From Pyrenopolyporus hunteri (Eukaryota; Ascomycota; Sordariomycetes; Xylariales; Hypoxylaceae): 64,000 nt of DNA. Position numbers and translations under genes: made by a program. The DNA is taken from NCBI GenBank assembly GCA_902806595.1, contig CADCXC010000038.1:4464001-4528000 (forward strand). The letters run 5' to 3'. Below, piece by piece: positions 1 through 10,928 of this stretch (position 1 is the stretch's first letter; every line of letters starts with the position of its first letter). Below the pieces are notes generated by a model, which worked only from the letters and a program-made list of their open reading frames with translations, was not told where the DNA came from and made no database searches.

Positions 1-1353
1 GAATGTGACGAGAAAACGAGAGCTTATAATATACGGAGTTTTTGTTATCCTCTTTACATTGTGTTAGTGTACCCGTGCCGTACTTATTGCATGTTGATAT
101 CCGATACGTAGATACGTACTAGACGTCTCCCCGGACATACTCTATGACGTCAGTGAAGCCTCCAATAACGAAAGGATGCAGCGGGTGTGACGGCACTAGC
201 GCAGTAATTCCCGGACCGCATTTAAATGAAACTGTGGGCACCAATCAGCGTTCGTCGTGTATCTCCTAAGGACATACGTAGTTGACATGATGTATAATTT
301 CGCTAGTAGCATAAACAGCTACCCCGAAAGTAGGCTATAGATATATGAAATTGGTTGGGATCGAAGTGATAGACAGCGTTTAGGCCGTATCCGGACGGTG
401 GGCAGATGTTAATCGTGGACTATCTAGGGAGCGGTTGGCCGTCTATGGACCCGGTAGTAAGCGTCGCTTAGCAGACAGTATAGCTGATCAACAACGGTCT
501 AGACTTCTCTGGCCCTACTCTACGAACGCCATGCAGGAATTCCGAGTACTTGTAATCTCATCATATTCACTTCTACGTATACGCTGAGACTGACACAATT
601 AAACACCTAGGTAATTGTCGGACTTCATTGATGAGATTGGCGTCATAGCGTAGTATTTGGCAAGTTGACACGGCACTCCGTCTTAGAACCGATGTCAGAA
701 ATCGTCGAAGTTTAAAAAATACCCGGGCCTTATAAGCTAAGTCGATGGTTGAGTGCGTACCTGCTTCCGCGTACGTGTGGCTCTAGCTTTGGTTCTTATT
801 GGTTGTGCCACTGCAATTCCCTTCAAGATAGAACGTTTCGTGATCGATAATGCGAACTTTAACTGAGTTCTACGACAGACGGCTCAAGCAATATGTTAAT
901 TCAGCTATAGCTAAGGGGACTACACAGTAAACTCCGGGTACATCTAAGCCTCCAACTGCACGCCATCGGACATCGAGCTCTCGTATCTGTAATACAGTGT
1001 GGCGCTAACCCATCTCGAGGCCCCTTTTTAAAGTGGAATATTTTCGTGAAAGCCGCTCTAACGAAGCATCGAGATACGCCGTTTAAGCTTACCAACAGCC
1101 GTCAGCTGAGAGACGCTAGCGTATCGGATCCGAGCTTCCCTCTAGGAAAACACGCTTACCTAACGTCTTTATGCTTTAAATGGCTTCTTAACAGTAGAGG
1201 CGGATCGCCTCTCCATTCTGGCGGTGATGGGAGTGTTTTTCTTCGCAGCCCGAGCGGGGTTGCGACCCGTGGTATTATTAGTCGATGTCGCGCCAGCCAC
1301 TTCGAAACGAGTCAGACAGATATCAACGATGTAATGAACATAGCGGGTAGATT
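1..1353. other. gene-free stretch
   Basis: No convincing gene is seen. Open frames here are about 110 codons or shorter, lie on both strands at once, and show no recognisable motif, signal peptide or splice pattern. Base composition is close to even. No repeat or element end was recognised. It lies 3' of the secreted-protein gene that ends at 1354. Confidence 0.5.
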
Positions 1354-2025
1354 TCATTGGAACTTACTCTGAACCGGAACAACTCCACCAAAAGGTCCGG
1401 CTCTCGCCCCGTTCTGGCACCGGACCAGGCACGCATTCTCCTGGCCAGCCACGGTTCCGGTGCACTCCTGGTCCTCGGGGATAGCCGCAACCAGAGGGAA
1501 ATCCGTCTCGTTGCCGTCGCGGTCGCGGGAGTCGTCGCCTGGCGGGGACTGAGTAACTTCGATGTCATCCCACTCCGCGCCCGTGCCGTCGTCGTTGATC
1601 ATGCACGTGAAGGGCCCCGCACCATCGGCGTTCACCTGGTGCAGAGTCATCTTCAACTCACCGCCGGCGGTGATCTGGGGGAGCTGGTCCCCGGTCTCTT
1701 TCATGATGGCCTGCGTGCCCTGCTCGATGTCATTGTCGCCGGCGCCGATCGTCTCCCCGACGGTGTCGGCCTGGTCCCCCCTGAAGCGCGTGCTGTCCTG
1801 CTGGAAAGGCCGTCGGCGGGTCCCGTCGCGGGGGGTCGATGTGTCGACGCCGAGGGCCACTGTTGGTTTGAGTTAGTTTGGTGATGGTATATAGGGGTTG
1901 GTAGGAGCCTGCTTACTGCCGGAGCCGCCGGCGTCACCGGTGGCTTCGGTGATGACCGCGTGGCTGGCCGCTAGATGGGCGGCGGCAAGGAGCGAGAGAG
2001 ATACGATGGCTTTGAAAGAAGGCAT
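1354..2025 (-). CDS. Egh16-like (GAS1-type) secreted protein
   Basis: Two exons are read on the minus strand, 2025-1917 and 1859-1354. The 57-nt intron has a GTAAGC donor, a CTAAC branch site and a CAG acceptor. The join is in frame (615 nt, 204 aa). Residues 1-21 form a signal peptide with a hydrophobic LSLLAAAHLAAS core. The mature end starts HAVITEATGDAGGSGS, followed by STPRDGTRRRPFQQD and, near the C-terminus, GPFGGVVPVQ. These are hallmarks of the Egh16-like/GAS1 family, first described from appressoria of Blumeria and Magnaporthe. Four cysteines in the mature part could form two disulfides. The molecular function of the family is unknown. Family knowledge suggests expression during surface or host contact, but nothing in this sequence shows that. 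The ATG at 2025 is chosen because the signal peptide follows it directly; the frame extends upstream without a better start. Confidence 0.88.
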
Positions 2026-3285
2026 TTTATACAGGTGAGTAAGTGGTCTATTAGTATATTTCAAATACACCTGACCGGCAGGAAGGAATACAAGATGAAT
2101 GGAAGATTTCAAAGAGTTGGTAGAGGGCTGGTATCGCAATGACGAGAGAAGGAGATTATCCTGCTGTGCAGACTGCCCATTTTATATTACTTCGAGCAAC
2201 AACTCGTGAGTCTTTATCTTCGATTCACTTTCTCTATCCCCTTGGCCTTGGGGACCAAAGCTCTACCCTCGCCCAACATGTTTCCGCTAGGACTGCTTGC
2301 GAAACGATTTCTCGTAAGTCGGCACGAGGAACGTAACTATAACTATTCCCAATCTAGCTATGATGAAGCTTCGGAATCGCAGACAAGACCTATCACGAGA
2401 GATTCGTGTGTTGGTGTTAGTATGAATACGGATATTTCAGCGAATCTCCGTGGCTGTGCGCGCCGGCAGGCGCGGGAATAGCGTAGCCAGGTAGAACTCT
2501 TTGACACATGGATGACGAGCCAATCGCATTTAAGGGTTCGGATAAGCTTTCGATATACAGGGCTCAAATCTATCACAGCTGATTGGCTCGTACATGGAGG
2601 CTGTTTCGAAATATGGTCATGGAATTCCAGATTGAGATAGAATGTGTGATTCGGTATAATTGCCCATTCAGAAAGGCACCGAGTGACTCTTTAGAGCGTT
2701 GGGTGAGTGAAGAGAGTCTGAGGTTTGAGGGACAATTGAGCATGGGGAGGATCTTGGCCGTTTCAGTCGATATAATACCGAGCGTTTGCACACTCCAAAA
2801 CATTTACACTTTTCTATAGAATGAAGTAATTCAAATCGCAATTTCCTACATAGGCACATTATCCGATTGTTTTTTTTTTTTTTTTTTTTTTTTTCGAGAG
2901 TTGAACTTGAGTGAAGAGAACTGGATGTAGGTACATAAGTTGAGGTTGAACCCCTTAAGCTGCGCCTGTAAAATGTATCTGGGGGGTAGATTGATAGGCC
3001 AGTTGGCAGCTGTTATCTGTTTGTGCTAGCCTAGAACAGCTGACGACTCGGACCCACTATGGAATTTTAAGTGGTCTGTAGTTCAACGCGATAAAGATAT
3101 CAGCTACAAACTATTTCATAAATCTGCAGAAAAGCCGTCAACAACATCTTGGGAAATTTACGGTGATTAATAAGCTATAGGGATATTTTATTATTGGTTT
3201 AATATCTTATTAATGTCCAACTCGTTCCGGGGCCTGTCCTGAGCTGCAGGTCCTCACTATCTTACGTTGACTCATCTCACGGTCC
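2026..3285. other. divergent intergenic region
   Basis: This is the shared upstream region of the minus-strand secreted-protein gene and the plus-strand CCA-adding enzyme gene. It contains one 25-nt T run at 2870-2894. Short open frames at 2139-2859 occur on both strands with no recognisable content. Promoters of both genes must lie here, but no specific element could be assigned. Confidence 0.5.
2870..2894. repeat. poly-T tract (25 T)
   Basis: An uninterrupted run of 25 T lies about 390 nt upstream of the CCA-adding enzyme start. Such dA:dT tracts commonly exclude nucleosomes in fungal promoters. That role here is inference from position only. Confidence 0.95.
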
Positions 3286-5101
3286 ATGCGTCTTCTGTTT
3301 CGCCTATCCCCTTACTCCCTCCCGCGCCTTCACGCAAGACGTAAGCTAAGCTACCGTTTCATCTCGCAGCTCCTCATGGTAAAGAGAAAATCAGACGTGT
3401 TAGATGACAGCCCCAGACTTCAGCCTCCTTCTCGAATCAGGAAGATGGCAACCCAACCAGCGACCACCACTATCGAACTAAGTCCCAAAGAGGCCCAGCT
3501 AAAAGACTTGCTGCTGGACGCCGCAAGATTCATAGATGAATCGGGGAAGATCGAAGACCCAGTAGTCCTTCGTTGGGCTGGCGGATGGGTTCGTGACAAG
3601 CTTTTGGGCATCGAGTCCCATGATATCGATACAGCCATAAACGTCATGACCGGCGAAGCTTTCTCATTGAAATTATGCGAGCTATGCGAACGCCCTGATA
3701 CCATCAAGAAGCATGGCATCACGGAATCAGACGTGGGCAACCTTCATAAGATTGCCCGAAATCCAGAAAAGTCAAAGCACCTAGAGACCACGACCATCAG
3801 GCTCTTCGGATATGACGTCGATTTCGTCAATCTCCGCAAAGAGACGTATACGGAGGATAGTCGGAATCCTCAGATGGAGTTCGGCACCGCCGAAGAAGAT
3901 GCGCTGCGAAGGGACGCCACCGTCAACGCCCTCTTCTACAACCTTAACACCGGCAAAGTTGAGGATTTCACCACGGGCCTAGCGGATTTGGAATCGCGAT
4001 TGATCAGGACGCCTCTGGAGCCATTTCAGACTTTCATGGATGATCCCCTCCGCGTTCTCAGGTTAATTCGATTTGCTAGCCGCCTCGAGTTTACCATAGA
4101 CCCGGCCGCCGAGAAGGCTATGGGTGACCCCCGCGTTCTCGACGCTCTCCGCTTGAAAATAAGTCGCGAGAGGGTGGGCGTCGAGGTCGAGAAAATGCTT
4201 AAGGGTAAGTTGGCCAAGAATACGCAACGATGTGGAGCTGAGTTATTAATGAGGTACCATAGGCAACAACCCTCGAGAATCTTTGGAGTATATCGACAAG
4301 CTCGGGCTTTACCACACGGTATTTACGGACCCGACTAAGGCGGACATGCCCACCCCGGATATCTCCAATTGGAAGCTAGCGTATGAGTGTCTTGATTCCC
4401 TCCGCCGGAACAAAACCCCCGGTTCTATCTACGACGTACTCGTACGCACAGACGAAGACGCCTATTACGCCTGGATTCTGGCGGCCATCTCTCCCTGGGA
4501 GAGTGTTGATGACCCGACAAATGCTGGCAAAAGCAAGCCGCCACTCCCCGTTGGGGCGTTAGCCATTCAAGAAGGTGTCAAGGCAACCAACAAGATGTGC
4601 AGACTCGCTGCTGCTGCGCATAGTAACAGGGAGGAAATCACGTCCCTCGTGAACGCAGTTTCAGAAAAGGCACCATTTATCGGAGAAAGAGATAGGTTCG
4701 GTATGGCGATCCGGCGTTGGGACCACAGAACTAGCCACTGGCGCCTTCAAGTCTTGTACGCCCTTTTGGTTGAAGCTATGGGTAAGATACCATACCGTGT
4801 TTCCCTGTTCCGTGCGCCCGCTAACAAGCAAAAAGCCGGCACTGATGGATTCCTACATAAATATCAAGCGTTCCTAGATCATCTACAAGAGCTAGATGTC
4901 ACAGAGGCGCCGTCGTTAAAAGTATTAATCAAAGGCGACGAACTCGCCAAGGCGTTGGGTGTCAAGCCCGGCAAGTGGACGGCCCAAGCGATGGACGTTT
5001 GCCTCGCGTGGCAGCTGCGTCATCCGGGGACCACAGACCCGGCGGGCGCTATCGAGGAGGTTAGAAGCAGAAAGGCGGAGCTGGGGATCCCCGAGAAATG
5101 A
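3286..5101 (+). CDS. CCA1: CCA-adding tRNA nucleotidyltransferase, nuclear-encoded, probably mitochondrial and cytosolic
   Basis: The enzyme adds the CCA end to tRNA 3' termini. Exons are 3286-4204 and 4263-5101, joined over a 58-nt GTAAGT...ATAG intron (585 aa). Class II nucleotidyltransferase motifs are visible: motif A with GGWVRDKLLG followed by HDID (metal-binding Asp pair), motif B with RRDATVNALFYN, and DDPLRVLRLIRF. The C-terminal half is the helical body and tail. Three in-frame ATGs precede the catalytic core, at 3286, 3376 and 3445. The first 30 residues are Arg-rich without acidic residues, as in a mitochondrial presequence. The second start would keep KRK and RIRK basic patches. 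Yeast CCA1 is known to use staggered starts to supply mitochondria, cytosol and nucleus from one gene; the same arrangement is inferred here. The terminator region runs AT-rich after 5101. Confidence 0.95.
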
Positions 5102-5408
5102 ATGGCTATCTACCTACCTAGATAAATAGAGATCAGTGATACCCGTAGGCTTGCTTAGATAGCCCCTAAGTAACGTTATAATAAGTGTCCCTGGTGACGT
5201 AGGGATCTTACAGCAGTTGCCTAACTGGATTCAGCGAGCCTCGTGAATTTCCCTATCCCGCTGTATTATAATTATAAACTATTCTGTACTTTCTTTGCGC
5301 ACTAAAGCCCCTTCTAACCGTTACCCCTATTACCCACCCTCTCTTAACACCACGACCACCCCGTTTCCAAATATCCTTCACTTTATCATTTCCTATCTTA
5401 GATAAACC
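5102..5408. other. convergent intergenic gap
   Basis: This 307-nt gap separates the 3' ends of the CCA-adding enzyme gene (plus) and the small minus-strand gene. It is AT-rich with no open frame of note. It probably holds both 3' untranslated regions and polyadenylation signals, which were not individually identified. Confidence 0.5.
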
Positions 5409-5705
5409 TCAGTCCTCTCTCACAGGCGTATTCAGCGCGTCCTTCAACTCCCTGCCTCTAGATCGAAGGAGGACATTGGTATAAGCAAGTAGCTTATCCC
5501 GGAACCCCTCCACCTCCACGCGTGTTTCGCAAAGGAGCTCCCCGTCAGCTACCAACCCCCTCAACTGGTTCAGGAACGGCTGCCACGAATTCTCTTCTAC
5601 GTCGTCCCCCCTTTTGGCAACTTTCAGCTGCGCGTCTAGTCCCTGGAGGAGCGTCTGGTTGGCTTCTTCCACTTGGCGCTTGTAGTCCGCGTCCTGCTTC
5701 GCCAT
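5409..5705 (-). CDS. small helical/coiled hypothetical protein
   Basis: Single exon, 98 aa, ATG at 5705 in a good context (CTACCATGG). The product is highly charged and predicted helical, starting MAKQDADYKRQVEEANQ, with regularly spaced Leu and Val (LLQGLDAQLKV) that suggest a coiled coil. It has no signal peptide or membrane segment. One cysteine is present. Residues WQPFLNQLR in the middle and a LLRSRGRELKD segment near the end look like conserved helices, but I do not recognise the family. Its size and coiled nature would suit a small subunit of a larger complex; that is only a guess. It is convergent with the CCA-adding enzyme gene. It is likely real because codon use is even and hydrophobic spacing is regular. 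Confidence 0.7.
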   Translation of the reverse strand: MAKQDADYKRQVEEANQTLLQGLDAQLKVAKRGDDVEENSWQPFLNQLRGLVADGELLCETRVEVEGFRDKLLAYTNVLLRSRGRELKDALNTPVRED

Positions 5706-7556
5706 GGTAGGCGGCTAGCTACTCGGGGGCCTAGGAGCGGAAAGCACTTCGTATTATCCCCTCTTAGAGGTTAATACCGATGTCTCGGGTACGTAGTTTG
5801 GTGGATGTACCTCGTTTTCGTCCTTGCAGGCAGTAATAGACACGTAAATAGCTGGTATATCCTATGGCTTCTGGCTGGTAGATTAAGATATGGAAGTGTT
5901 ATCTCGGTGTCCGAGTGCTACGGGTGATCGGCGGACGGGGTGCGTTATATAACAGCCTACTTCTGATAGCCAAGACGAGAACGCCCGGCATAACGCCAGG
6001 GTGGGAAAATACGAAGCCATCAAGCCACAGCGACGTCCCGGGTACGTAGATTGTAGCAAGAACTGATTGTATAGTTGCACGACCGAGCCCACTAATTTCG
6101 GTATCGGCGCTGGCGTGAGACGCAACTTTTGGCGATCTCGTAGGGTTAATATGGCCTCGTGACTCATCGATTGGTTGCATGGCCCTGTTGAGATGTGTTC
6201 TGACTCTATAGTATAACTTAAGCTGCTTAACTGCCTTGATAAGTCCCATATTGCGAAGTAGGGATAGATACCTACGTGTCAACAGCTACTTGGACTGTTG
6301 TTGTTGTTGAGTAATACGGTGCGCGTAGATGGTGCATGGCGAGCAACGGGAAGCCCAAACGTAGGATATTGGGTACGAATGGCGGTGTCAGTGTGGTACG
6401 ACGAACTTGCAATATCAAACGTGTGATACAGGTACGACTGCCGACTCGGTGTGCCGTCTTCGTGGTAATAGAAGTTGTTCATTATTGTAACCCAACTCAG
6501 TGGGTATAGTCAGGAGGCTCAAGGTGGCGCGACCAAGGGAATACCGGCGGACACGGGTCTCATAATGTTATGTAATACAAATCATAGCTGCGGCGCTTCA
6601 GGGGGGTGGCTAGATGATTTTCACCGACAATCAAAAACGATATAGTAGGGGGTTAAAGAAAGAAGAGAAACGGAAGTAGTATTATAGCTATTCGTTAGCC
6701 TGCTTTCGGTTCATTAGAACATTGTTAGTCGGCATTACGATATAAGTCAACACATCAATATGGATAGTGAACTAGTCGCTATTTAGAGAGAATTGAGAAA
6801 TGGGATGAGGAGGTAGTCAGCTATAATAGGGAAGCGGCAGAAGAAAATGATATATCACTTGAGATGGGCAGATCTGAAGCAGGATTCGAGGCTCAATGAC
6901 GCGAATGCAACTATATCATCTGCAGAATATGCATTAGCTGCTCCGGTATTATCACCCGGCATCTGCTTCCAGGGAATTAGGGAATTATGTGCATATGCTG
7001 AACTCGTCCATGAAATATACGGTTAGGCTTCGAGATAAACTTCAAGTCCCGTATGACCTATTAAGCTCGAATGTCTTGTTTATGTGTCAAACATACGAGA
7101 TGCTGACTATACGCCTTGCCTCAATGCCCTACTGATACATTCCTGTTTTAATTAGAGCGACGTGGACGGTCAGTAGCTCTTCTAATAGTCTCTAGGTCTA
7201 ACAGATCTTAACCCTGATGAAACTATCCCATGAAATATTTCAGGCCTCTAATAGACAAGTCTTAAGGGGGCCATTAATAGCAAGAGCCACACAATACCAA
7301 CGTAACCGTTTAATCGAAACTTAATAAATTCGTTGTATAAACCGCCGCCGATTTCTTGGGCTGCTTCGATGGGGCTATTTGATCGATACTTTGAATATGT
7401 AGAAAGAGTCAGTGCTATCAAAACATCACTCACCAAGTCTCTGAATAAACGGGGTATATATTTGAGTAATTTAAAGGAGTTCTCATAACTCTACTCTGTA
7501 ATATTATGGCCTGCTCTTGGTAGTGATTGGATTTACTGGAAGGTTACCTATGTTAA

Positions 7557-7580
7557 CCCTGACCCTAACCCTAACCCTTA
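7557..7580. repeat. interstitial telomere-type tract, CCCTAA units
   Basis: Four consecutive CCCTNA-type units, two of them exactly CCCTAA, one CCCTGA and one CCCTTA. This matches the TTAGGG telomere unit of most filamentous ascomycetes. It is too short to be a telomere. It may be a telobox-like protein-binding site or a scar of end-joining. Confidence 0.85.
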
Positions 7581-9013
7581 CCAGCACCGACCCCAGCGGG
7601 ATGATATATAATCGGCGTAGTATGTGCTTTTATTTTACATTGCTCGTGTTAGAAACGCCGTGTGAGCCTTATAAGACGTGACGGCGAGTTTTATAGGATA
7701 TAGTAACGCATAGCCTAACAGCATGACGATGGTCGCAATCAGGGCACCTGACGATCGTTATTGGCAGTTACCTCAGCCATTTACAACAGTTTCGATAACA
7801 AGGGTCCAGATGTAACGCTAATACAAGTCTATGATGAGCGTAGAGTGGACTAGAGGGAGGAACCAAGGGGATATAAATGGAAAGTTTGAGGAAGGGTTGA
7901 TACCTCCCATGGCAGTGTACGTTATATGGGTCGCCAACAACTTGGCGGATTACCACACCTCTCTTAAAACAAGCTGAAATTGGCGAATTCATGCGTAAAT
8001 CCTAAAGTATCGCGGCTCGCTCCTTTTTTTCTTTCTTAGGAACGCCGATTTCAGCTCGAACTCGCCGCTTACCACATTCAATCCAAGATTTGTGGTTCGC
8101 TAACAACATACACCCGGCTACATCGTTACACTTTTAGATTGGTATTGGACGAGAGCTCATCATTTCTGAGCGCATGAATATACACCTCCTATGGGACTAT
8201 GACGAATTATATCAAAAGCCGATCCCAAGATATCTCATATCTTCGACGCTCTGCGCCACACACTTAAGACGCACAGAAGATTGCAAGTGCAGGTTCAGGC
8301 ACATCAAAGAGCCCCGCCGCAGCATAGGAGGGGCAGCGCTCAGCATTGACGTTTTTATCGTGTCGAGCTTCGCTTCCTCCGAATCAACCTTATTATCTGC
8401 TTGCACGGCCTTCGTCTTGATTTCCATACCTACTTCCGCGGCTAAAGCACTTATGGTAGCTGCCACCGCTGTTTTCACCGTCTTAATCCTTACCGCGATG
8501 CAAGCTGGTCTTGCCATGGATCAACTCTGGGATAACTAAGACTTCGTTACAGCGTATCGTATTTGTAATTTTAGGGCTTGTCCGCCCGTTTGGGATAGTG
8601 ACCATATGGTGGCGCGGTTGATACTTGTACCGAATCTTCTGCGGCTGCTCGGGGTCTCTGAAAGCCGTTAAACCACTCAAGTTAAGGGTCGGGCATCCTA
8701 ACCAAACCGGACCTAAGAGTGAGCGCGTGGCGGCACCCCGGAGTTATAATTGGTACAGCTCGAGCACCAGTCGAATAGGCTCAATATCGGGCTACCTCAG
8801 ACGATCTGATGTTTTTTCAGGCGCCTTCAGTTGGCTGAACGTCCGTAATGAAATTTTTGAGTCATTGTGGTGTAACACACCGTCGTCCTGTAACAGCTTT
8901 GATGACAAAAACTTCGCCGTCGTCCAATACTACCGCTTCCCACTTTATGCCGGTTTCAGGTAACGCTGCAGCCTGGCACCCGGGACGGCCAAGCCGGAAC
9001 TTTGTATCCCTTC

Positions 9014-9178
9014 TCACGTTGCTTCCATGTTAACGCCCCGCTTAGCCGCGTGTTCCCACACTTGAGGAAGAGCCTCAAATTTTCCCATAGCGTGAGAAAT
9101 GCGCCTATATTTAATGGACGTATTTGCTGTAAAACACGATCTGGCGGCTAGTGAGGCTGCCTGGTCGCGGGTGTCTGC
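9014..9178 (-). pseudogene. unidentified decayed coding fragment (minus)
   Basis: A 54-codon open segment on the minus strand has protein-like composition, including HAMGKFEALPQVWEHAAKRG, and is bounded by TAG upstream and TGA at 9014-9016. The same frame continues for a further 22 codons after the TGA. A second protein-like segment (IKWEAVVLDDGEVFVIKAV) follows in another frame near 8870-8960. The pattern suits a gene broken by a nonsense change and a frameshift. The upstream TAG could instead be a splice acceptor (GGTAG). I cannot name the family. Confidence 0.35.
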
Positions 9179-9299
9179 CTACCTTTCGTTTTCATATCCT
9201 AGAGGTGTCGAAAGTTACTAGAAGTCAAGTCATGAACTTATCCTTAAACAAGGTGCTTACGGTTGGAATTAATAATCGTTAGGAGCCTCGTGTCTTTAA

Positions 9300-9592
9300 A
9301 TGCCTGCCTTAATATCACAATTACTGATAGATACGGCCAGTGATGTTCGCGATCTGCTGGCGGTGCCTCGCCACATCCTTCCCGAGGAATCAAAATTCGG
9401 TGAGGCAGCCCGTACAACCATAGACGTGTCCTTGGTGAAATGATGACTCCGGATTCTTATATTCTCATGGAAACTCAAACAAGTCTTGAATCCTTATTAT
9501 GTGTAGTGGAGGACTTACTTGCGACGCTTGATCAATGCTCCCTCCGTCACGGTCCAGCGTGGATACGGCGTGCCGGGTTAGCATTTAAATGA
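9300..9592 (+). pseudogene. unidentified frame-shifted coding fragment (plus)
   Basis: An ATG frame at 9300-9443 (47 codons) gives a protein-like segment including DTASDVRDLLAVPRHILPEE. It ends at TGA just as another frame, open over 9404-9592, gives a second helical segment including SLLCVVEDLLATLDQ. The overlap with no usable intron suggests one original reading frame broken by an indel around 9404-9443. The minus strand of the same interval is also open for 60 codons, so confidence is limited. Family not recognised. Confidence 0.35.
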
Positions 9593-9751
9593 TGCGGTCG
9601 TTCAAGATTGCGGCTCCAAACACCTACCATTGTTCGAACCAAAAATTAATTTAACCGGGCTCCGAAATCTGGCGACGCCGTTCCTGCTATATGTGCCATC
9701 AACCTAAATTTCAGCTTTTAGCCTCATCTAAACGGCCTTGGATTTGATCTT

Positions 9752-10443
9752 ATGAGCCAATACGCCCCACCCTTTCCTATCGCCATGAGTAATCGACCTA
9801 CGCAGAGGTCCCAGGAAGGGCAACCTGGGCGGCAGCAAGGCAATAGTAAAGAGGGTGGTCCTCGGGGCGGGAAACGCGGGATGAGAAGTGCCCATGTGTA
9901 TACTCGCCAGCCGGGAGAACAGCCCGACCGAGACCGAGCTACGCAGCATAGACAGAGTAGCGGATCAGTTGAAAGTGGCCTAGACAGCCCAGCCAAGTCA
10001 CCCTCCGAGAGCCTAGGTGTGGCCACTCGTATTCGCGAATGGATGGAGAATTTGGAGTAAGCTATTCTCCATCAGCCGGTTAGCTTTAAAAGCTAACGAC
10101 GTGCAGCCTCAACGACCAAATAGATCCGTCCGAGCAGACTGGAGCCTCTCCGGCAAGTACCTCCAGCGGTGCTACGGAGACGGATCCAACAACTTTCGGG
10201 TCCACGGACCCGAATACAATAGCCATGAATGATGCCGAATACGATGGACGTACGTATACGAATAGACCGCCTGCTCCCCCTGATGGAATGGTCCTCCACG
10301 AGCTCGGCTGGATCCCACCTGAGAGGCGTAGGGAAAAGGAACGCGATAACCAGGTGTTCGTCTATGAAGATTCGAGTCGCCGTCGTAGAGAGGAAAGGAA
10401 AAGGGGTGAAGGAAAGAGAGAGAAAGGCGTAAATAGGGGTTAA
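9752..10443 (+). CDS. hypothetical disordered protein, two exons
   Basis: The reading is exon 1 at 9752-10056 and exon 2 at 10107-10443, joined over a 50-nt intron (GTAAGC donor, GCTAAC branch, GTGCAG acceptor). The product is 213 aa. Without splicing, exon 1 stops within the donor (GAG TAA) and exon 2 lacks its first 39 codons. The joined frame has continuous low-complexity, Ser/Thr/Pro/Asp-rich character. Near the middle is RIREWMENLDLNDQ, a short acidic helix. The second half has a compact PDGMVLHELGWIPPE segment, then a strongly basic tail (SRRRREERKRGEGKREKG). There is no signal peptide or membrane span. I do not recognise the family. The basic tail could bind nucleic acid or act as a nuclear signal, but that is inference. 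The start is the first ATG of the frame. Confidence 0.65.
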
Positions 10444-10661
10444 TAGATTGCCGAACAATGGCCGCCTCTGGTGTCATCTATCATATGTGGGCGTTTCTGA
10501 CTCGGGCGTGGGTGTTCGGATTCGGCGAGATCGTACTTGTTAAATAAATTGCTTTGACTTTTTTGTTCTCACCCTTCGCCCCCTTTTTCTGTTCCCCTTT
10601 AAACTTAGCGGTTAGGAATTAGGCGCCGGGACAGCACTTACACTAACGACGGCCAACCTAC

Positions 10662-10928
10662 CTAGGAATCATAGGGATATAAAGAATAGGGATCCCACCA
10701 TAATACCCCTTGAGATTTGAAGCTGACGTATCCTCCGACCCGGATGGAGAATTTTTCTTGGCTACCTGTTGGTTCCCGTAAGTGAGCTCTACTCCCCCTT
10801 AGTGGACCGTCCCCGATCAATTTGCTCTCCACCTCTTTCTTGTCGAACTCAATTATAATGTTATCCCAGGAAATGGACAGTTGGGTACCTAAAGAGTGAT
10901 CTGGATGGGTGACCACGGGCAGGACAAC
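10662..10928 (-). pseudogene. unidentified open fragment
   Basis: An 88-codon open stretch follows an in-frame TAA and has no ATG at its start (first methionine-like codon is GTG). The translation is protein-like: it contains LSISWDNIIIEFDKKEVES, a Gly-rich turn, then FSIRVGGYVSF and GVLWWDPYSLYPYDS before the stop. Alternating hydrophobic residues suggest a beta-rich fold. It may be the last exon of a gene whose earlier exons are lost or unrecognised upstream (plus-strand 10930-11100), or a decayed remnant. No family was recognised. Confidence 0.3.

Larger units (their letters stand above)
5706..9751. other. gene-poor region with decayed coding fragments
   Basis: Four kilobases without an intact gene. 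The part at 5706-8170 is AT-rich with only scattered short open frames, a small GTT/TTG run near 6297-6310, and a telomere-type tract at 7557. The part at 8170-9600 is nearer 50% GC and carries short protein-like segments in several frames on both strands, treated below as fragments. No terminal inverted repeats, LTRs or transposase motifs were recognised, so a transposon origin cannot be claimed. Confidence 0.5.
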
